From contig NZ_FVZN01000011.1 in assembly GCF_900168685.1 (NCBI RefSeq), forward strand, positions 62,001 to 126,000: DNA of 64,000 nucleotides. Reading direction: 5' to 3'. Both the position numbers and the translations under genes were made by a program. The first letter of the stretch is position 1, and every line of letters begins with the position of its first letter. This document shows, in pieces, positions 8,202-17,169 of this stretch. The notes beneath the pieces are model-generated. The model saw nothing but the letters and a program-made list of their open reading frames with translations, had not been told where the DNA came from and searched no databases. Source of the stretch: Solibacillus isronensis (GTDB lineage Bacteria > Bacillota > Bacilli > Bacillales_A > Planococcaceae).

Positions 8202-8449
8202 TGCCTTTCTCCTCCAAATTCTTAACACACATATATTAACGAATAATTCAAAAAATTTATCTTAAAGAAAATTCTATCCTATATAATACATGAAAACAAG
8301 GGGAATCTCGCCTAGAAGGACATTTGTTTACTGTAAACGGTCAATATTCATCCAAATTTTATTTTTTAAGAGCTAATTTAGGGACTATGGCTTAAATATT
8401 TCCAGTCATTTCTTGTATTTGGGGCTAGGCGGTAAGAGCGTTTTGCTAT

Positions 8450-8766
8450 TTTCTAATATATTCGGAAATTATCTAATATATTTTAAAATGTTCTAATAAA
8501 ATTGCAATCTTCTAATATAAACGTTCAATGTTCTAATATGAGGCCGGAATGTGCTAATATTCTCGCTTAATCTTCTAATATCCTCACACTTCTTCTAATA
8601 ACTCAACTAATGTTCTAATAAAAACGTCACCACTGGCTTCCGCATCCATTTTCGCCTAAAAAAATGCGTACACAAACCCCAAGTTCACCCAAATTCTAAT
8701 AACATCACCATTTCTTCTAATATCCCCAAAACTTCTTCTAATAACCGTCTACATTCTTCTAATAAA
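8450..8766. repeat. Helically phased TTCTAATA array 2
   Basis: Two runs of TTCTAATA-type motifs. The key C falls at 8453, 8473, 8493, 8512, 8533, 8554, 8575, 8595 and 8615, then after an 80-bp gap at 8696, 8717, 8738 and 8759. Steps are 19-21 bp. Spacer sequences differ. The array starts just beyond the terminator of the minus-strand gene at 8834 and reads TATTAGAA in that gene's direction. The remaining 8202-8449 holds the hom leader and no recognisable gene. Confidence 0.85.
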
Positions 8767-8787
8767 CGCCATACACCGTACAAAAAA

Positions 8788-8822
8788 TAAAAAAAACACT
8801 AGCAAGGGGGCTCACTAGTGTT
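8788..8822 (-). terminator. Terminator of the Panacea-like gene
   Basis: Stem AACACTAG/CTAGTGTT with a C-rich loop and eight T on the minus strand. Confidence 0.85.
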
Positions 8823-8833
8823 CCGGAATTATT

Positions 8834-9232
8834 TTATACTGCCACGTTTATATCATTGTATGCCCGTAAACGATAGGCAGTTAAAATCTTGGTCATGACG
8901 ATTTCCTCTTTTGCCGAGTAGTTAGGGACCGCGTATGGGCGCTCCACTAACTGAAATTCACCATATTTTAAGAACCACTCTCTGGCTGGCGATAAAATAT
9001 GGGCTGTACCATGAATTTTGTATTCCTCGGCAACTTCCTTTACAACATAACCCGCTGTGGCAAGATCGTGAGCTTGTTCTGAGAAAGCACTGTGTCCAAA
9101 AACATGCTGCCACATCGTATTCACATCCGCCAAAATTTGCTGGATAGCGCAAGCGTTCACAAATTCCTTTACGTCATTTAGTTCATAAATAATATAGGCT
9201 GCAACGTTTTGTGCACTGTATACTTTCCCCAT
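8834..9232 (-). CDS. Small protein, possibly Panacea/SocA-like (DUF4065)
   Basis: A 132-aa cytoplasmic protein. The pattern YSAQNVAAYIIYEL at the N-terminus, then GYVVKEVAEEYKIHG near residue 65-80, recalls the Panacea/SocA fold (antitoxin-like chaperone domain, where a GPV-x-EVY element is typical), but the similarity is partial and the aromatic-rich HYA-type strand is changed. The second half (AREWFLKYGEFQLVERPY) is not assigned. The start is the ATG behind AAGGAGTTGTTCAGC; a longer frame to 9256 lacks a ribosome site. A clear sigma-A promoter lies 77 bp upstream. No toxin gene is adjacent, so a toxin-antitoxin role is not supported here. Confidence 0.6.
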   Translation of the reverse strand: MGKVYSAQNVAAYIIYELNDVKEFVNACAIQQILADVNTMWQHVFGHSAFSEQAHDLATAGYVVKEVAEEYKIHGTAHILSPAREWFLKYGEFQLVERPYAVPNYSAKEEIVMTKILTAYRLRAYNDINVAV

Positions 9233-9308
9233 GCTGAACAACTCCTTTTCTTCCAATGATGCTGCAACATCACTTTAAATTTTTCCGGTTGGTAATTTTA
9301 TTATCCCA

Positions 9309-9337
9309 ATTGTATTACTCGGTATTTAATTTGTCAA
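9309..9337 (-). promoter_or_regulatory. Sigma-A promoter of the Panacea-like gene
   Basis: On the minus strand TTGACA (9337-9332), a 17-bp spacer, then TACAAT (9314-9309), close to consensus, about 77 bp upstream of the start codon. Confidence 0.8.
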
Positions 9338-9371
9338 TAAAACTTATAAAAATAGTAGGAATTAATTTTCT

Positions 9372-9408
9372 AAAAATTGCTTAGCTTCTCGAATGGGAAA
9401 AGCTAAGC
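9372..9408 (-). terminator. Terminator of the O-acetylhomoserine sulfhydrylase gene
   Basis: Stem GGCTTAGCTT/AAGCTAAGC followed on the minus strand by AATTTTTAG. It lies 14 bp after the stop codon. Confidence 0.8.
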
Positions 9409-9421
9409 CTTTTTTCAAGTT

Positions 9422-10726
9422 TTATGCGTTTGTTTCTGCGCCTACTTCAGCCGCAACTTTCGCTAATGCCTGTTCTAAATCCGCGATAATATCTTCTGCT
9501 GCTTCTAACCCGATCGATAAGCGAATGAGCTCTTCTGATACGCCGGCAGTTTTTAATTCTTCAGCAGATAACTGTTGGTGCGTTGTACTAGCAGGGTGGA
9601 TAATCAATGAACGGGCATCCCCAACGTTTGCTACATGTGAGAACAATTCCACGTTATCGATTACTTGGCGTCCCGCTTCACGTCCGCCTTTAATACCGAA
9701 CGTAATGATCGATCCGAAGCCGTTTTTCAAATACTTCTTCGCTAAATCATGTGTCGCAAAATCTTCAAAGCCGTTGTAATTTACGTATTCCACAAATGGG
9801 TGGTTTCTTAAATGCTCGGCAACTTTTTGTGTGTTTTCATTGTGACGGACAATACGCAAATGAAGCGTTTCAAGTCCTTGCAAGAAGTTAAATGCTGCGT
9901 CAGCAGATAATGTTGGACCAAAATCACGCAATAGTTGAACACGAAGCTTTGTCGCAAATGCAGCGCCTGCTGTGTCAATTCCGTAGCGTAGACCATGGTA
10001 AGAAGTATCCGGTTCTGTAAATCCTGGGTGTCTTCCTTGTGTCCAGTCGAACTTCCCGGCATCAACGACAATCCCGCCGATCGTTGTTCCATGACCACCA
10101 ATCCACTTTGTAGCAGAATGAATGACAACATCCGCGCCGAATTCGATCGGATTACTTCCATATGGGGAAGCAAATGTGCTGTCTATTAATAATGGAAGAC
10201 CATTGTCATGAGCGATATTTGCTACCGCTTCAATATCCAGTACTTTCAAGCTTGGATTTCCTATAATTTCAGCGAAGATCGCCTTCGTTTTATCCGTAAT
10301 TGCCTCTTGGAAGTTTGCAGGATCTGATTCATCCACGAATTTTACTGTAATGCCGTAACGAGGCAATGTAGTTGCGAATAAATTGTAAGTCCCACCGTAA
10401 AGTGAACCTGCCGCAACAATTTCATCCCCTGCACCGGCTACGTTTAAAATCGAAAATGCCACTGCCGCTGCGCCAGATGAAAGCCCTACTGCAGCTGTGC
10501 CCCCTTCTAATAAAGCAACCCGTTCCTCAAATGCCCCGACTGTCGGGTTCATAATACGTGAATAAATATTGCCTGTTTCCTGTAATGCAAATAGACGTTG
10601 CGCATGAGCTGTGTCGTTAAATGCATAGGCCGTTGTACGGTAAACCGGAACTGCGATTGCTCCTGTTTCCGGGTCTGGCTTTTGACCCCCGTGTAATAAT
10701 AATGTTTCTGGTCTTAAGTTTGTCAT
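9422..10726 (-). CDS. metY: O-acetylhomoserine (thiol)-lyase / sulfhydrylase
   Basis: PLP enzyme of the Cys/Met gamma-family (434 aa) that makes homocysteine from O-acetylhomoserine and sulfide in methionine synthesis. The PLP lysine is Lys207 in SATKWIGGHG; Tyr/Arg phosphate-binding residues lie in GNIYSRIMNPT (about 52-62), and the DSTFASPYG loop (182-190) is present. The length is typical of MetY rather than the roughly 380-aa CGS/CBL enzymes. Regulation is visible: a SAM-I riboswitch with terminator lies in the leader. It may use homoserine made by the nearby hom product, though the genes are separately transcribed. Confidence 0.93.
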   Translation of the reverse strand: MTNLRPETLLLHGGQKPDPETGAIAVPVYRTTAYAFNDTAHAQRLFALQETGNIYSRIMNPTVGAFEERVALLEGGTAAVGLSSGAAAVAFSILNVAGAGDEIVAAGSLYGGTYNLFATTLPRYGITVKFVDESDPANFQEAITDKTKAIFAEIIGNPSLKVLDIEAVANIAHDNGLPLLIDSTFASPYGSNPIEFGADVVIHSATKWIGGHGTTIGGIVVDAGKFDWTQGRHPGFTEPDTSYHGLRYGIDTAGAAFATKLRVQLLRDFGPTLSADAAFNFLQGLETLHLRIVRHNENTQKVAEHLRNHPFVEYVNYNGFEDFATHDLAKKYLKNGFGSIITFGIKGGREAGRQVIDNVELFSHVANVGDARSLIIHPASTTHQQLSAEELKTAGVSEELIRLSIGLEAAEDIIADLEQALAKVAAEVGAETNA

Positions 10727-10790
10727 TTTATTACCCCCAAAAATTTAATCGATGGTGAAATCGGTGTTTTTGAGGAGGATTTTTTAAATG

Positions 10791-10821
10791 AAAAAAACCC
10801 TCTTCAGTTAAGAAGAGGGTT
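10791..10821 (-). terminator. SAM riboswitch expression-platform terminator
   Basis: Stem AACCCTCTTC/GAAGAGGGTT followed by seven T on the minus strand, placed between the aptamer and the metY ribosome site. Confidence 0.9.
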
Positions 10822-10842
10822 GCGCATGAGCAAGTTTGCCTC

Positions 10843-10957
10843 CTCTTATCTTTCAAAATGATTGTCCATTTTGTAGGATTTAGCACCTTAGTCAGTTCAT
10901 CACTTACTGGTTGCCGGGCATCTCAGGGCCTATTCCCTCCGCCGCTCTTGATAAGAG
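10843..10957 (-). ncRNA. SAM-I (S-box) riboswitch
   Basis: Read on the minus strand: closing helix P1 CTCTTATC/GATAAGAG, AGAGCGGCGGAGGGA, the conserved GATGCCCGGCAACC, then GGTGCTAAATCC. These are diagnostic S-box core elements in the right order and spacing. The element controls metY: with SAM bound, the terminator at 10791-10821 forms. Confidence 0.96.
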
Positions 10958-10988
10958 TTATGTGATTTGTGTTCCATCGTTGAGTCTC

Positions 10989-11018
10989 AGTATAAAACAT
11001 ACTAATCCGATATGTCAA
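10989..11018 (-). promoter_or_regulatory. Sigma-A promoter of the riboswitch-metY transcript
   Basis: Minus strand TTGACA (11018-11013), an 18-bp spacer and TATACT (10994-10989), about 30 bp upstream of the aptamer. Confidence 0.75.
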
Positions 11019-11203
11019 CATAAAAAAATTAAAATTTTCAGATTTCTATTCTGATTACTCTTATCTGTATTTAACGATATGCAAAAATTTCCTCCCTATG
11101 AATTGAACAGACGCTAATAATCGACTTCAAGTAAAATATTGACTAAAATAAGCTTGAAGGATATAGAATTCAGTTTTTTATTACATAAAAGGGAGATGTT
11201 CAC

Positions 11204-11938
11204 GTGAATACTAAAGAATTATTACGCAGTCATACATCTGTTCGTAAATATACAGGTGAAGAAATTTCAAAAGAAACTGTTATCGATTTAATCGAAACAG
11301 CACAAATGGCGGCAAGTTCGCATTTTGTACAAGCATACAGCGTTATTTGGGTAACGGATGAAGAGAAGAAGACAAAGCTTGGTGAACTGTCTAAAAATGA
11401 ATTTCAGTTCAAAACAGCGGGTGCCTCTTTCTTGTTTTGCGTAGATTTCAAACGTTTGCAAGTAGCGGGGCAAAAACACGGAGTTGATATTTCTGCTGAC
11501 ACGGCTGAAAACGTGCTTGTAGGGGTAGCAGATGTTGCATTATTTGCTCAAAACTTCGTTGTTGCAGCTGAATCAATGGGTTACGGCATTTGCTATATCG
11601 GTGGTGCCCGTACAAACCCTAAGGAAATCAGCGAGCTATTCAATTTACCGGAATACGTTTTCCCGTTATTTGCGATGACAATCGGCACACCGACAAAACG
11701 CAATGAAACAAAACCCCGTTTACCGGTAGCTGCAGTATTGCATGAAAATGGTTATGACGTTGATAAATACGAGACGCTTCTAGATGAGTACGATGGAATT
11801 ATGGAAGACTATTACAGCAGCCGATCTTCGAATCAGAAGACTGCCACATGGACGAAACAAATGGCTGATTACTTAGTTGAACAAAACCGTCCGCATATTA
11901 AAGAGTTCCTTGCTTCCCAAGGCTTTACTTGGAAGTAA
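11204..11938 (+). CDS. NADPH-dependent flavin nitroreductase (NfsA/NfrA family)
   Basis: FMN-dependent oxidoreductase of 244 aa, close in form to NfsA/NfrA, which reduce nitroaromatics, quinones or flavins with NADPH. FMN-binding segments are visible: HTSVRKYTGEEIS near the N-terminus, AAQMAASSHFVQAYS-type loop (about 32-46) and YGICYIGGARTNP (about 126-138), followed by LFAMTIGTPTKRNETKPRLP, typical of the family. It starts with GTG behind AAAAGGGAGATG. The gene is monocistronic with a strong terminator. The physiological substrate is not evident. Confidence 0.88.
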   Translation: MNTKELLRSHTSVRKYTGEEISKETVIDLIETAQMAASSHFVQAYSVIWVTDEEKKTKLGELSKNEFQFKTAGASFLFCVDFKRLQVAGQKHGVDISADTAENVLVGVADVALFAQNFVVAAESMGYGICYIGGARTNPKEISELFNLPEYVFPLFAMTIGTPTKRNETKPRLPVAAVLHENGYDVDKYETLLDEYDGIMEDYYSSRSSNQKTATWTKQMADYLVEQNRPHIKEFLASQGFTWK

Positions 11939-11951
11939 GCTAATAAAACCC

Positions 11952-11995
11952 AAAATGCTATTTTTCTCTCTGAGTGAGAAAAATAGCATTTTTTT
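11952..11995 (+). terminator. Terminator of the nitroreductase gene
   Basis: Long stem AAAATGCTATTTTTCTC against GAGAAAAATAGCATTTT with a T run, 14 bp after the stop codon. Confidence 0.9.
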
Positions 11996-12005
11996 GCTGA
12001 GCGTT

Positions 12006-12120
12006 AAAAATTGATTTCCATTTCGGGTCGGACGCTTTCCGCGGGCGTGGCCTGAGCCTGTAGTCTCAGGCATCACGCTATTCCCGCTGGAGTCGCCTCC
12101 CCTCCATTCCAATCAATTTT
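12006..12120. repeat. Dispersed palindromic repeat, copy B
   Basis: Same architecture and blocks as copy A at 5371-5480: AAAATTGATT/AATCAATTTT ends, GTCGGACGCTTTCCGCGGGC, GAGCCTGTAGTCTC and TTCCCGC-GGAGTCGCCTCCCC. It lies between a plus-strand gene end and a minus-strand gene end. The open frame 11873-12112 across it is spurious. Confidence 0.75.
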
Positions 12121-12198
12121 ACAAAGTATCCGTTTCTTAATAAGGGTTTTCCTCTTATCCAACGGTACTTCTACTTCTGCCCAAAATTCTTTATTTGT

Positions 12199-13878
12199 TT
12201 ATTTCAACCCTTCAATCTGCAATGCTTTTACAGGCTGGAAATCTTCTCCTGTTTTTGCATACGTAATCGTCGCCTGGTCCCCTTCTTGCAAGTAAATCGC
12301 AAATGGTGCTACTTCTGTAGAAACGATAAAGTTTTCACCTGTGTTCGCCAGGAATGATACGATCGTGAAATCACCTACACGTTCTTTATAAACACGCACG
12401 ACTTTTACGGTCGCTTTAGCCTCTTCCGCATTTGAAGTACCGTCTACCGTACTTCCGCCACGGCTTAGCGCTGTTTTATAAAGTCTTAACGCTTCATTTG
12501 GTGTTGTACCAAATGCCGAAATTTCAGGATTTGCTGCAGACACGATAAAGTAATTTTGCAGGAATCCGTTCGCATCAAGTACAGCTGACAACCAGCTCGC
12601 TTCACCGTAGAAGTTGTAAAGGATCGGCATTTCACCTTCCCATTCCTTTTCGATGAATTTTTTCTCGATAATTTCAAGAGCCCCTTGTGAATCCATATAA
12701 GACTCTTCCAGATTTCCTGTATAGTACGTTGCTTCACCAGTACGTGCATGTGTTAATGCATAACCAAGCATCGAGTCAACGCCCTCTTTTGGACTTGTAA
12801 AATCAGTGAAATAATACATTTCCCCGTCTTCCATAAAGATCGGGCTTACGTTTGCTTCTGTACCTTCATCACTCGGCAACTTAACATCCTTTTTACCGAC
12901 AAGACTATTCCAGAAGCCGTGTACATAGTTACCGTAATAACTGTTTTGCAAACTTACTGTTTCCGGTGATACAGCACCATCAATAAATGCCGGTACATCT
13001 GCAATCGCAATTTTCTCTGTTGCACCCGTCTCCGCATCAACAAGCACAATGCCTTTTACATCAAAGCCGTTACGAGCAGAAATGAATTCGCCGTAAGAAC
13101 GGATGTAATATGGTTTTCCATCTTCATCAATTTCCAGCTGCGGATCTCCATAGAAAATTAACGATGGATTTTGAAGACGAATATGACGCTCCAGGTTTTT
13201 ATTTAAATAAGCAGATGGAACATAGCTCATTTCAGCCTTCACAAACTTTGGATTATCGCTTGAATCTGTCGCACTCATCGTGAAATAACCAGGTGTTGTT
13301 TTCCCGTTGAACCACTTAAAGAATCCTGAAAACTCTACAGGTGCAATGTAAACATACTGATCATTCACTTTTTGAATTTGCAGATTTCCTAATTCATAAT
13401 AGCTTGTGTTTGGCACCTGTCCAAACGCTTTTTTCATTTTGTTTTTAACGAATTTCGGCGGTACACTTGCCGGTGTTTTCGTCTCATCAAACGGCGAAAT
13501 TTCCGTCTTTTCCTTCATCTCTGAAGACTTGAATTTTTCATCTGCATTTAAAAATGGCGCACTTACTAGATAGCCGATCCCAATAATGCTGACAAGCACG
13601 ATCGCCGATTTAATTTTTTGCTCCTTACCAACTGCAAAAATTGCCCCAATAATCGCTACAACAGGTATTACATATAAGAAAATCGTCCAGCTTAGATCGA
13701 TTTTAGAAATATATACTGTTAAAAATACTGAAATAAAACTTACTATAAATGTTGTAATGAATAAACTCGTAAATGTTTTTGATGAAAGCTCCTTATTGCG
13801 AACCTTTTTTGATAACGGCATTAATAATAATGTGATCAAAAGTGATCCAATTGCCGTTATTAGCAATAATTGTCCCAT
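12199..13878 (-). CDS. Large membrane protein with PepSY-like exterior, function unknown
   Basis: I do not recognise this family with confidence. About 559 aa: four N-terminal membrane helices (roughly residues 3-20, 35-57, 65-85 and 90-110), then a long extracellular part beginning near residue 115. The exterior has two features resembling PepSY-type domains: NKMKKAFGQVPNTSYYELG near the start and ALEIIEKKFIEKEWEGEMPILYNFYGEASWLSAVLDANGF farther on; the last 70 residues may form an OB-like beta domain (KATVKVVRVYKERVGDFTIVS). The start is the ATG behind GAGGGTGATTGTT. The gene stands alone. A role in envelope protein control is possible but unproven. Confidence 0.75.
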   Translation of the reverse strand: MGQLLLITAIGSLLITLLLMPLSKKVRNKELSSKTFTSLFITTFIVSFISVFLTVYISKIDLSWTIFLYVIPVVAIIGAIFAVGKEQKIKSAIVLVSIIGIGYLVSAPFLNADEKFKSSEMKEKTEISPFDETKTPASVPPKFVKNKMKKAFGQVPNTSYYELGNLQIQKVNDQYVYIAPVEFSGFFKWFNGKTTPGYFTMSATDSSDNPKFVKAEMSYVPSAYLNKNLERHIRLQNPSLIFYGDPQLEIDEDGKPYYIRSYGEFISARNGFDVKGIVLVDAETGATEKIAIADVPAFIDGAVSPETVSLQNSYYGNYVHGFWNSLVGKKDVKLPSDEGTEANVSPIFMEDGEMYYFTDFTSPKEGVDSMLGYALTHARTGEATYYTGNLEESYMDSQGALEIIEKKFIEKEWEGEMPILYNFYGEASWLSAVLDANGFLQNYFIVSAANPEISAFGTTPNEALRLYKTALSRGGSTVDGTSNAEEAKATVKVVRVYKERVGDFTIVSFLANTGENFIVSTEVAPFAIYLQEGDQATITYAKTGEDFQPVKALQIEGLK

Positions 13879-14048
13879 AACAATCACCCTCTCTTACTTA
13901 CTATGTACGAATAACCTTCCAAAAAGATTCATAAACAAGTAAAACTGCATAATTTCTGGCATAATAGAGCATATATTGCATTTTTATGAAATCATAGTTT
14001 GGTTATTTGGTAATTATATATAAACATTTTTACTTAGGGGGTTAATGG

Positions 14049-14714
14049 ATGGCACGTAAAGTTCTAATTTTACTGTTCTTCGGGCTTGGTTTTTACTATG
14101 TATTCTTTTTTGAAACGATTGATAGTTCACTAAAAATGGTCTTTAAGCTTTTGCCAATGATTTTACTTATAGCGCTTGCATTTTTAACAAAAGTACAAGT
14201 GAAATCTCCGTATTATTGGCTCATCTCCATCGGTTTAATTTTCTGTGCTGTTGGCGATTATACATTGCAGTGGTTCATCGTTGGACTGAGCTTTTTCCTG
14301 ATTGGCCATATTTTCTATATTTTTGCTTTCCGTTCAACAAATCAGCAGAACACACCACTGTATGTAAAAATTGTATTAGCTATATACGGTGCGGTGATGA
14401 TGTTCTGGATTGCGGGAAGCCTTCTTCAAAAAGGAGATACTGTACTCGCCATAGCAGTGACCGCTTATATTTTAGTTATTTTAACGATGGGATGGACATC
14501 GTTTCGAACTGGCAGTAAATTTGCTGTAATCGGCGCCCTTCTCTTTATCATGTCCGATTCGGTTTTGGCCATTAACCGGTTTATGTTTGATGTTGCCTAT
14601 GCCCATATCCTGATTATGTTCACATATTACGGGGCACAGTTTTTCCTCATGCTCAGCATTACTGAATATTACGACAAAATTAGTTCAAAAACCGAAATAA
14701 AAAGTGTAGAATAA
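14049..14714 (+). CDS. Lysoplasmalogenase (YhhN/TMEM86 family)
   Basis: Polytopic membrane protein of 221 aa with about eight helices, matching the YhhN/TMEM86 family, whose characterised members hydrolyse the vinyl ether bond of lysoplasmalogens. The family's conserved acidic sites are visible: FCAVGDYTLQW (Asp near 74), SFFLIGHIFYIFAF, GALLFIMSDSVLAINRF (Ser-Asp near 176) and TYYGAQFFLM near the end. The start is the ATG behind GGGGGTTAATGG. The next gene, pepT, begins 30 bp later on the same strand, so they may share a transcript. The substrate in a bacterium without plasmalogens is uncertain. Confidence 0.85.
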   Translation: MARKVLILLFFGLGFYYVFFFETIDSSLKMVFKLLPMILLIALAFLTKVQVKSPYYWLISIGLIFCAVGDYTLQWFIVGLSFFLIGHIFYIFAFRSTNQQNTPLYVKIVLAIYGAVMMFWIAGSLLQKGDTVLAIAVTAYILVILTMGWTSFRTGSKFAVIGALLFIMSDSVLAINRFMFDVAYAHILIMFTYYGAQFFLMLSITEYYDKISSKTEIKSVE

Positions 14715-14744
14715 AAGCAATAAGTATTAGGAGGTCTTTTTCGG

Positions 14745-15968
14745 ATGAAAGAGAAAGTAATTGAACGTTTAGTACGCTACGCAAAAATTGATACACAATC
14801 AGATTTCAACTCTGACACTACCCCTTCAACAATGAAGCAATTCGATTTATTACATGTATTAAAAGATGAGTTGGCAGCAATCGGTTTAACAGATATTACG
14901 CTGGACGAAAACGGCTACCTATTTGCAACACTTGAATCAAATACAGATAAAGACGTACCGACACTTGGCTTTTTAGCGCATGTTGATACGACATCGGATT
15001 ACACAGGAACAAACGTACAGCCTCAGCGCATCGATAACTATGACGGTGAAGCGATTACATTAAAAAATGGTTTAGTAATGGCACCGGACTACTTCCCGAA
15101 CTTAAAAAACTATGTTGGCCAAACGTTAATTACGACAGACGGCAATACATTGCTTGGTGCGGATGATAAAGCCGGCATCGCTGAAATTATGACGGCGATG
15201 GAATACTTAGTGAACAATCCGGAAATCAAGCACGGAAAAATCCGTGTAGCATTTACACCAGACGAAGAAATCGGGCGCGGTCCGCACAAGTTTGATGTTG
15301 AGAAATTTGGTGCGGATTATGCATATACAATGGATGGCGGTCCCCTTGGTGAGTTACAATTTGAAAGCTTTAATGCAGCTGGCGTAAAAGTAACGACACG
15401 CGGCACGAACATCCACCCTGGTTCAGCAAAAAATAAAATGGTGAACTCGATTACAATGGCAATTGAATTCCAAAACGAAATGCCAAAAGATGCGGTACCT
15501 GAAAAAACGGACGGCTATGAAGGTTTTATCCACTTAATGCATTTCAACGGCGGAATTGAAGAAACAACAATGTCATACATTATCCGTGACCATGACCGCG
15601 CTAAATTCGAAGAGAAAAAAGAGTATATGGCAAAGGTCGGCAAAGAGTTACAGGCAAAATACGGTGAAGAAGCCATTACTGTAGCGATCGAGGATCAATA
15701 TTACAATATGGGCGAAAAAATCGAGCCTGTTATGGAAATCGTCGATATTGTAAAAGAAGCGTTTGGCAAGTTTAACATTACACCGATCGTCGAGCCAATC
15801 CGCGGTGGTACTGACGGTTCCCAGCTTTCATATATGGGCTTGCCGACACCGAATATTTTTGCAGGCGGCGAAAATATGCACGGCAAATATGAATTTGTAT
15901 CAGCTGAAACGATGGAAAAGGCGACGGAAGTCATTATTGAAATTGTTCAGTTATTTGAAAAACGTTAG
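14745..15968 (+). CDS. pepT: Peptidase T (tripeptide aminopeptidase)
   Basis: M20B zinc aminopeptidase, 407 aa, which removes the N-terminal residue of tripeptides in the cytoplasm. Metal and catalytic residues are in place: [10 protein letters not shown] (His79, Asp81), [12 protein letters not shown] (Asp about 141), [11 protein letters not shown] (Glu pair about 174), [12 protein letters not shown] and the [18 protein letters not shown] segment near the C-terminus, with [13 protein letters not shown] supplying the last His. A strong TAGGAGG ribosome site precedes the ATG. A structured repeat element begins two bases after the stop codon. Confidence 0.96.
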   Translation: MKEKVIERLVRYAKIDTQSDFNSDTTPSTMKQFDLLHVLKDELAAIGLTDITLDENGYLFATLESNTDKDVPTLGFLAHVDTTSDYTGTNVQPQRIDNYDGEAITLKNGLVMAPDYFPNLKNYVGQTLITTDGNTLLGADDKAGIAEIMTAMEYLVNNPEIKHGKIRVAFTPDEEIGRGPHKFDVEKFGADYAYTMDGGPLGELQFESFNAAGVKVTTRGTNIHPGSAKNKMVNSITMAIEFQNEMPKDAVPEKTDGYEGFIHLMHFNGGIEETTMSYIIRDHDRAKFEEKKEYMAKVGKELQAKYGEEAITVAIEDQYYNMGEKIEPVMEIVDIVKEAFGKFNITPIVEPIRGGTDGSQLSYMGLPTPNIFAGGENMHGKYEFVSAETMEKATEVIIEIVQLFEKR

Positions 15969-15970
15969 AC

Positions 15971-16097
15971 CAAAAGCGCTAAAGCGCCCGTCTAACTCCG
16001 AGAGACATTGGAGGGCCCGACGCAAAAGTAAACGCTTTACCACTTTTGCACGGAGGGACCTAATGGTGCGAGGAGTTGGCGCTTTAGCCTAGACGGT
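15971..16097 (+). repeat. Structured 3'-UTR-type repeat element, copy 2
   Basis: Second copy of the element at 6981-7107, starting two bases after the pepT stop. Differences from copy 1 keep the pairing: CCGTCTA/TAGACGG is fully Watson-Crick here where copy 1 has two G-U pairs, and CTAAAGCGCC/GGCGCTTTAG is 10 bp. The hairpin GCAAAAGT/ACTTTTGC is unchanged while its loop varies by two bases. Confidence 0.7.
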
Positions 16098-16197
16098 GAA
16101 ATTATAATGACTGAAATTGAATGGGGCGATTACTTTCGCTCCATTTTTTTGTATACTTAATAGACAGAAAATTCAATACAATCAAGCGAGGTGTGTG

Positions 16198-17169
16198 ATG
16201 AAGGAAATACTGATTGGCATTTTAGCGGCCTTATTTTTTGCGGTTACATTTGTATTGAACCACTCAATGGAATTGGAAGGCGGTAGCTGGCTATGGAGTT
16301 CTTCACTCCGCTACTTCTTTATGCTTCCCTTTCTCTTTGCCATTGTCGCTATACGGGGAAAAGGCGGATTTCGTATTTTATCGAATGAAATGAAAGACCA
16401 TCCAGGTGCATGGCTCGTTTGGAGCTTTGTCGGGTTCGTATTATTTTATGCTCCGCTTACATTTGCCGCGGCATTCGGTCCAGGCTGGCTCGTATCAGGT
16501 ACATGGCAGTTTACGATTGTAGCAGGTGTTTTGTTGGCTCCGCTATTTATTACAACTATATCCGGAAAAAACGTGAGGGCAAAAATTCCGCTTATTTCAC
16601 TAGGCATCTCGGGCATTATTTTATTTGGGATTTTACTTATTCAAATTCCGCAGGCACAGTCAGTTTCTATGAAAAGCCTGCTACTTGGTATACTGCCAGT
16701 GATTATCGCGGCATTTGCCTACCCGCTCGGCAATCGGAAAATGATGGAGCTATGCAAGGGAAGAGTCGATCCGTTTCAACGAGTTCTAGGTATGACAATC
16801 GCTTCCTTGCCTGCATGGATCTTACTTGCAATCTATGCATTATTTACTGTCGGTCTGCCTTCAGCAAGCCAAGTGTATCAATCATTGCTGGTTGCGGTTT
16901 CTTCCGGTGTCATTGCGACAATACTTTTCTTTATCGCAACAGACCGTGTGCGCCATGATCAAGGAAAGCTGGCGGCCGTTGAAGCAACACAATCGACGGA
17001 AGTTCTCTTTGCGATGGTCGGTGAAATGATTTTACTCAGTGTCCCCCTCCCGCAGCCGATCGCTTTAATCGGACTGGCGGTCATTATTATTGGCATGCTG
17101 CTACATAGCTATCACACAGTACTTATGAATAAAAGATTACAAGCAGCAAAATCGAGTAGGAGGGAGTGA
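16198..17169 (+). CDS. EmrE/DMT multidrug-resistance-type exporter, C-terminus altered by intron
   Basis: Ten-helix membrane protein of 323 aa of the DMT superfamily, matching the branch annotated as multidrug resistance efflux transporters (PF13536-like). GPGWLVSGTWQFTIVAGVLLAPLF in the first half and AVEATQSTEVLFAMVGEMILL in the second are the paired repeat segments. The start is the ATG behind GCGAGGTGTGTG; a longer frame to 16117 has no ribosome site. The last codons (SSRRE, then TGA) lie inside the 3' end of the group II intron inserted on the other strand, so the intron supplies the current stop codon. Without it the frame would end after about NEKG (inference). Confidence 0.8.
   Translation: MKEILIGILAALFFAVTFVLNHSMELEGGSWLWSSSLRYFFMLPFLFAIVAIRGKGGFRILSNEMKDHPGAWLVWSFVGFVLFYAPLTFAAAFGPGWLVSGTWQFTIVAGVLLAPLFITTISGKNVRAKIPLISLGISGIILFGILLIQIPQAQSVSMKSLLLGILPVIIAAFAYPLGNRKMMELCKGRVDPFQRVLGMTIASLPAWILLAIYALFTVGLPSASQVYQSLLVAVSSGVIATILFFIATDRVRHDQGKLAAVEATQSTEVLFAMVGEMILLSVPLPQPIALIGLAVIIIGMLLHSYHTVLMNKRLQAAKSSRRE

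Noticed and set aside
10772-10814. Plus-strand mini frame with GAGGAGG site opposite the SAM riboswitch terminator
   Set aside because: Only a few codons, in the antisense strand of a well-defined riboswitch platform.
11873-12112. 79-codon minus-strand frame over repeat copy B
   Set aside because: Covers a terminator and the GC-rich palindromic repeat, without ribosome site; composition explains it.
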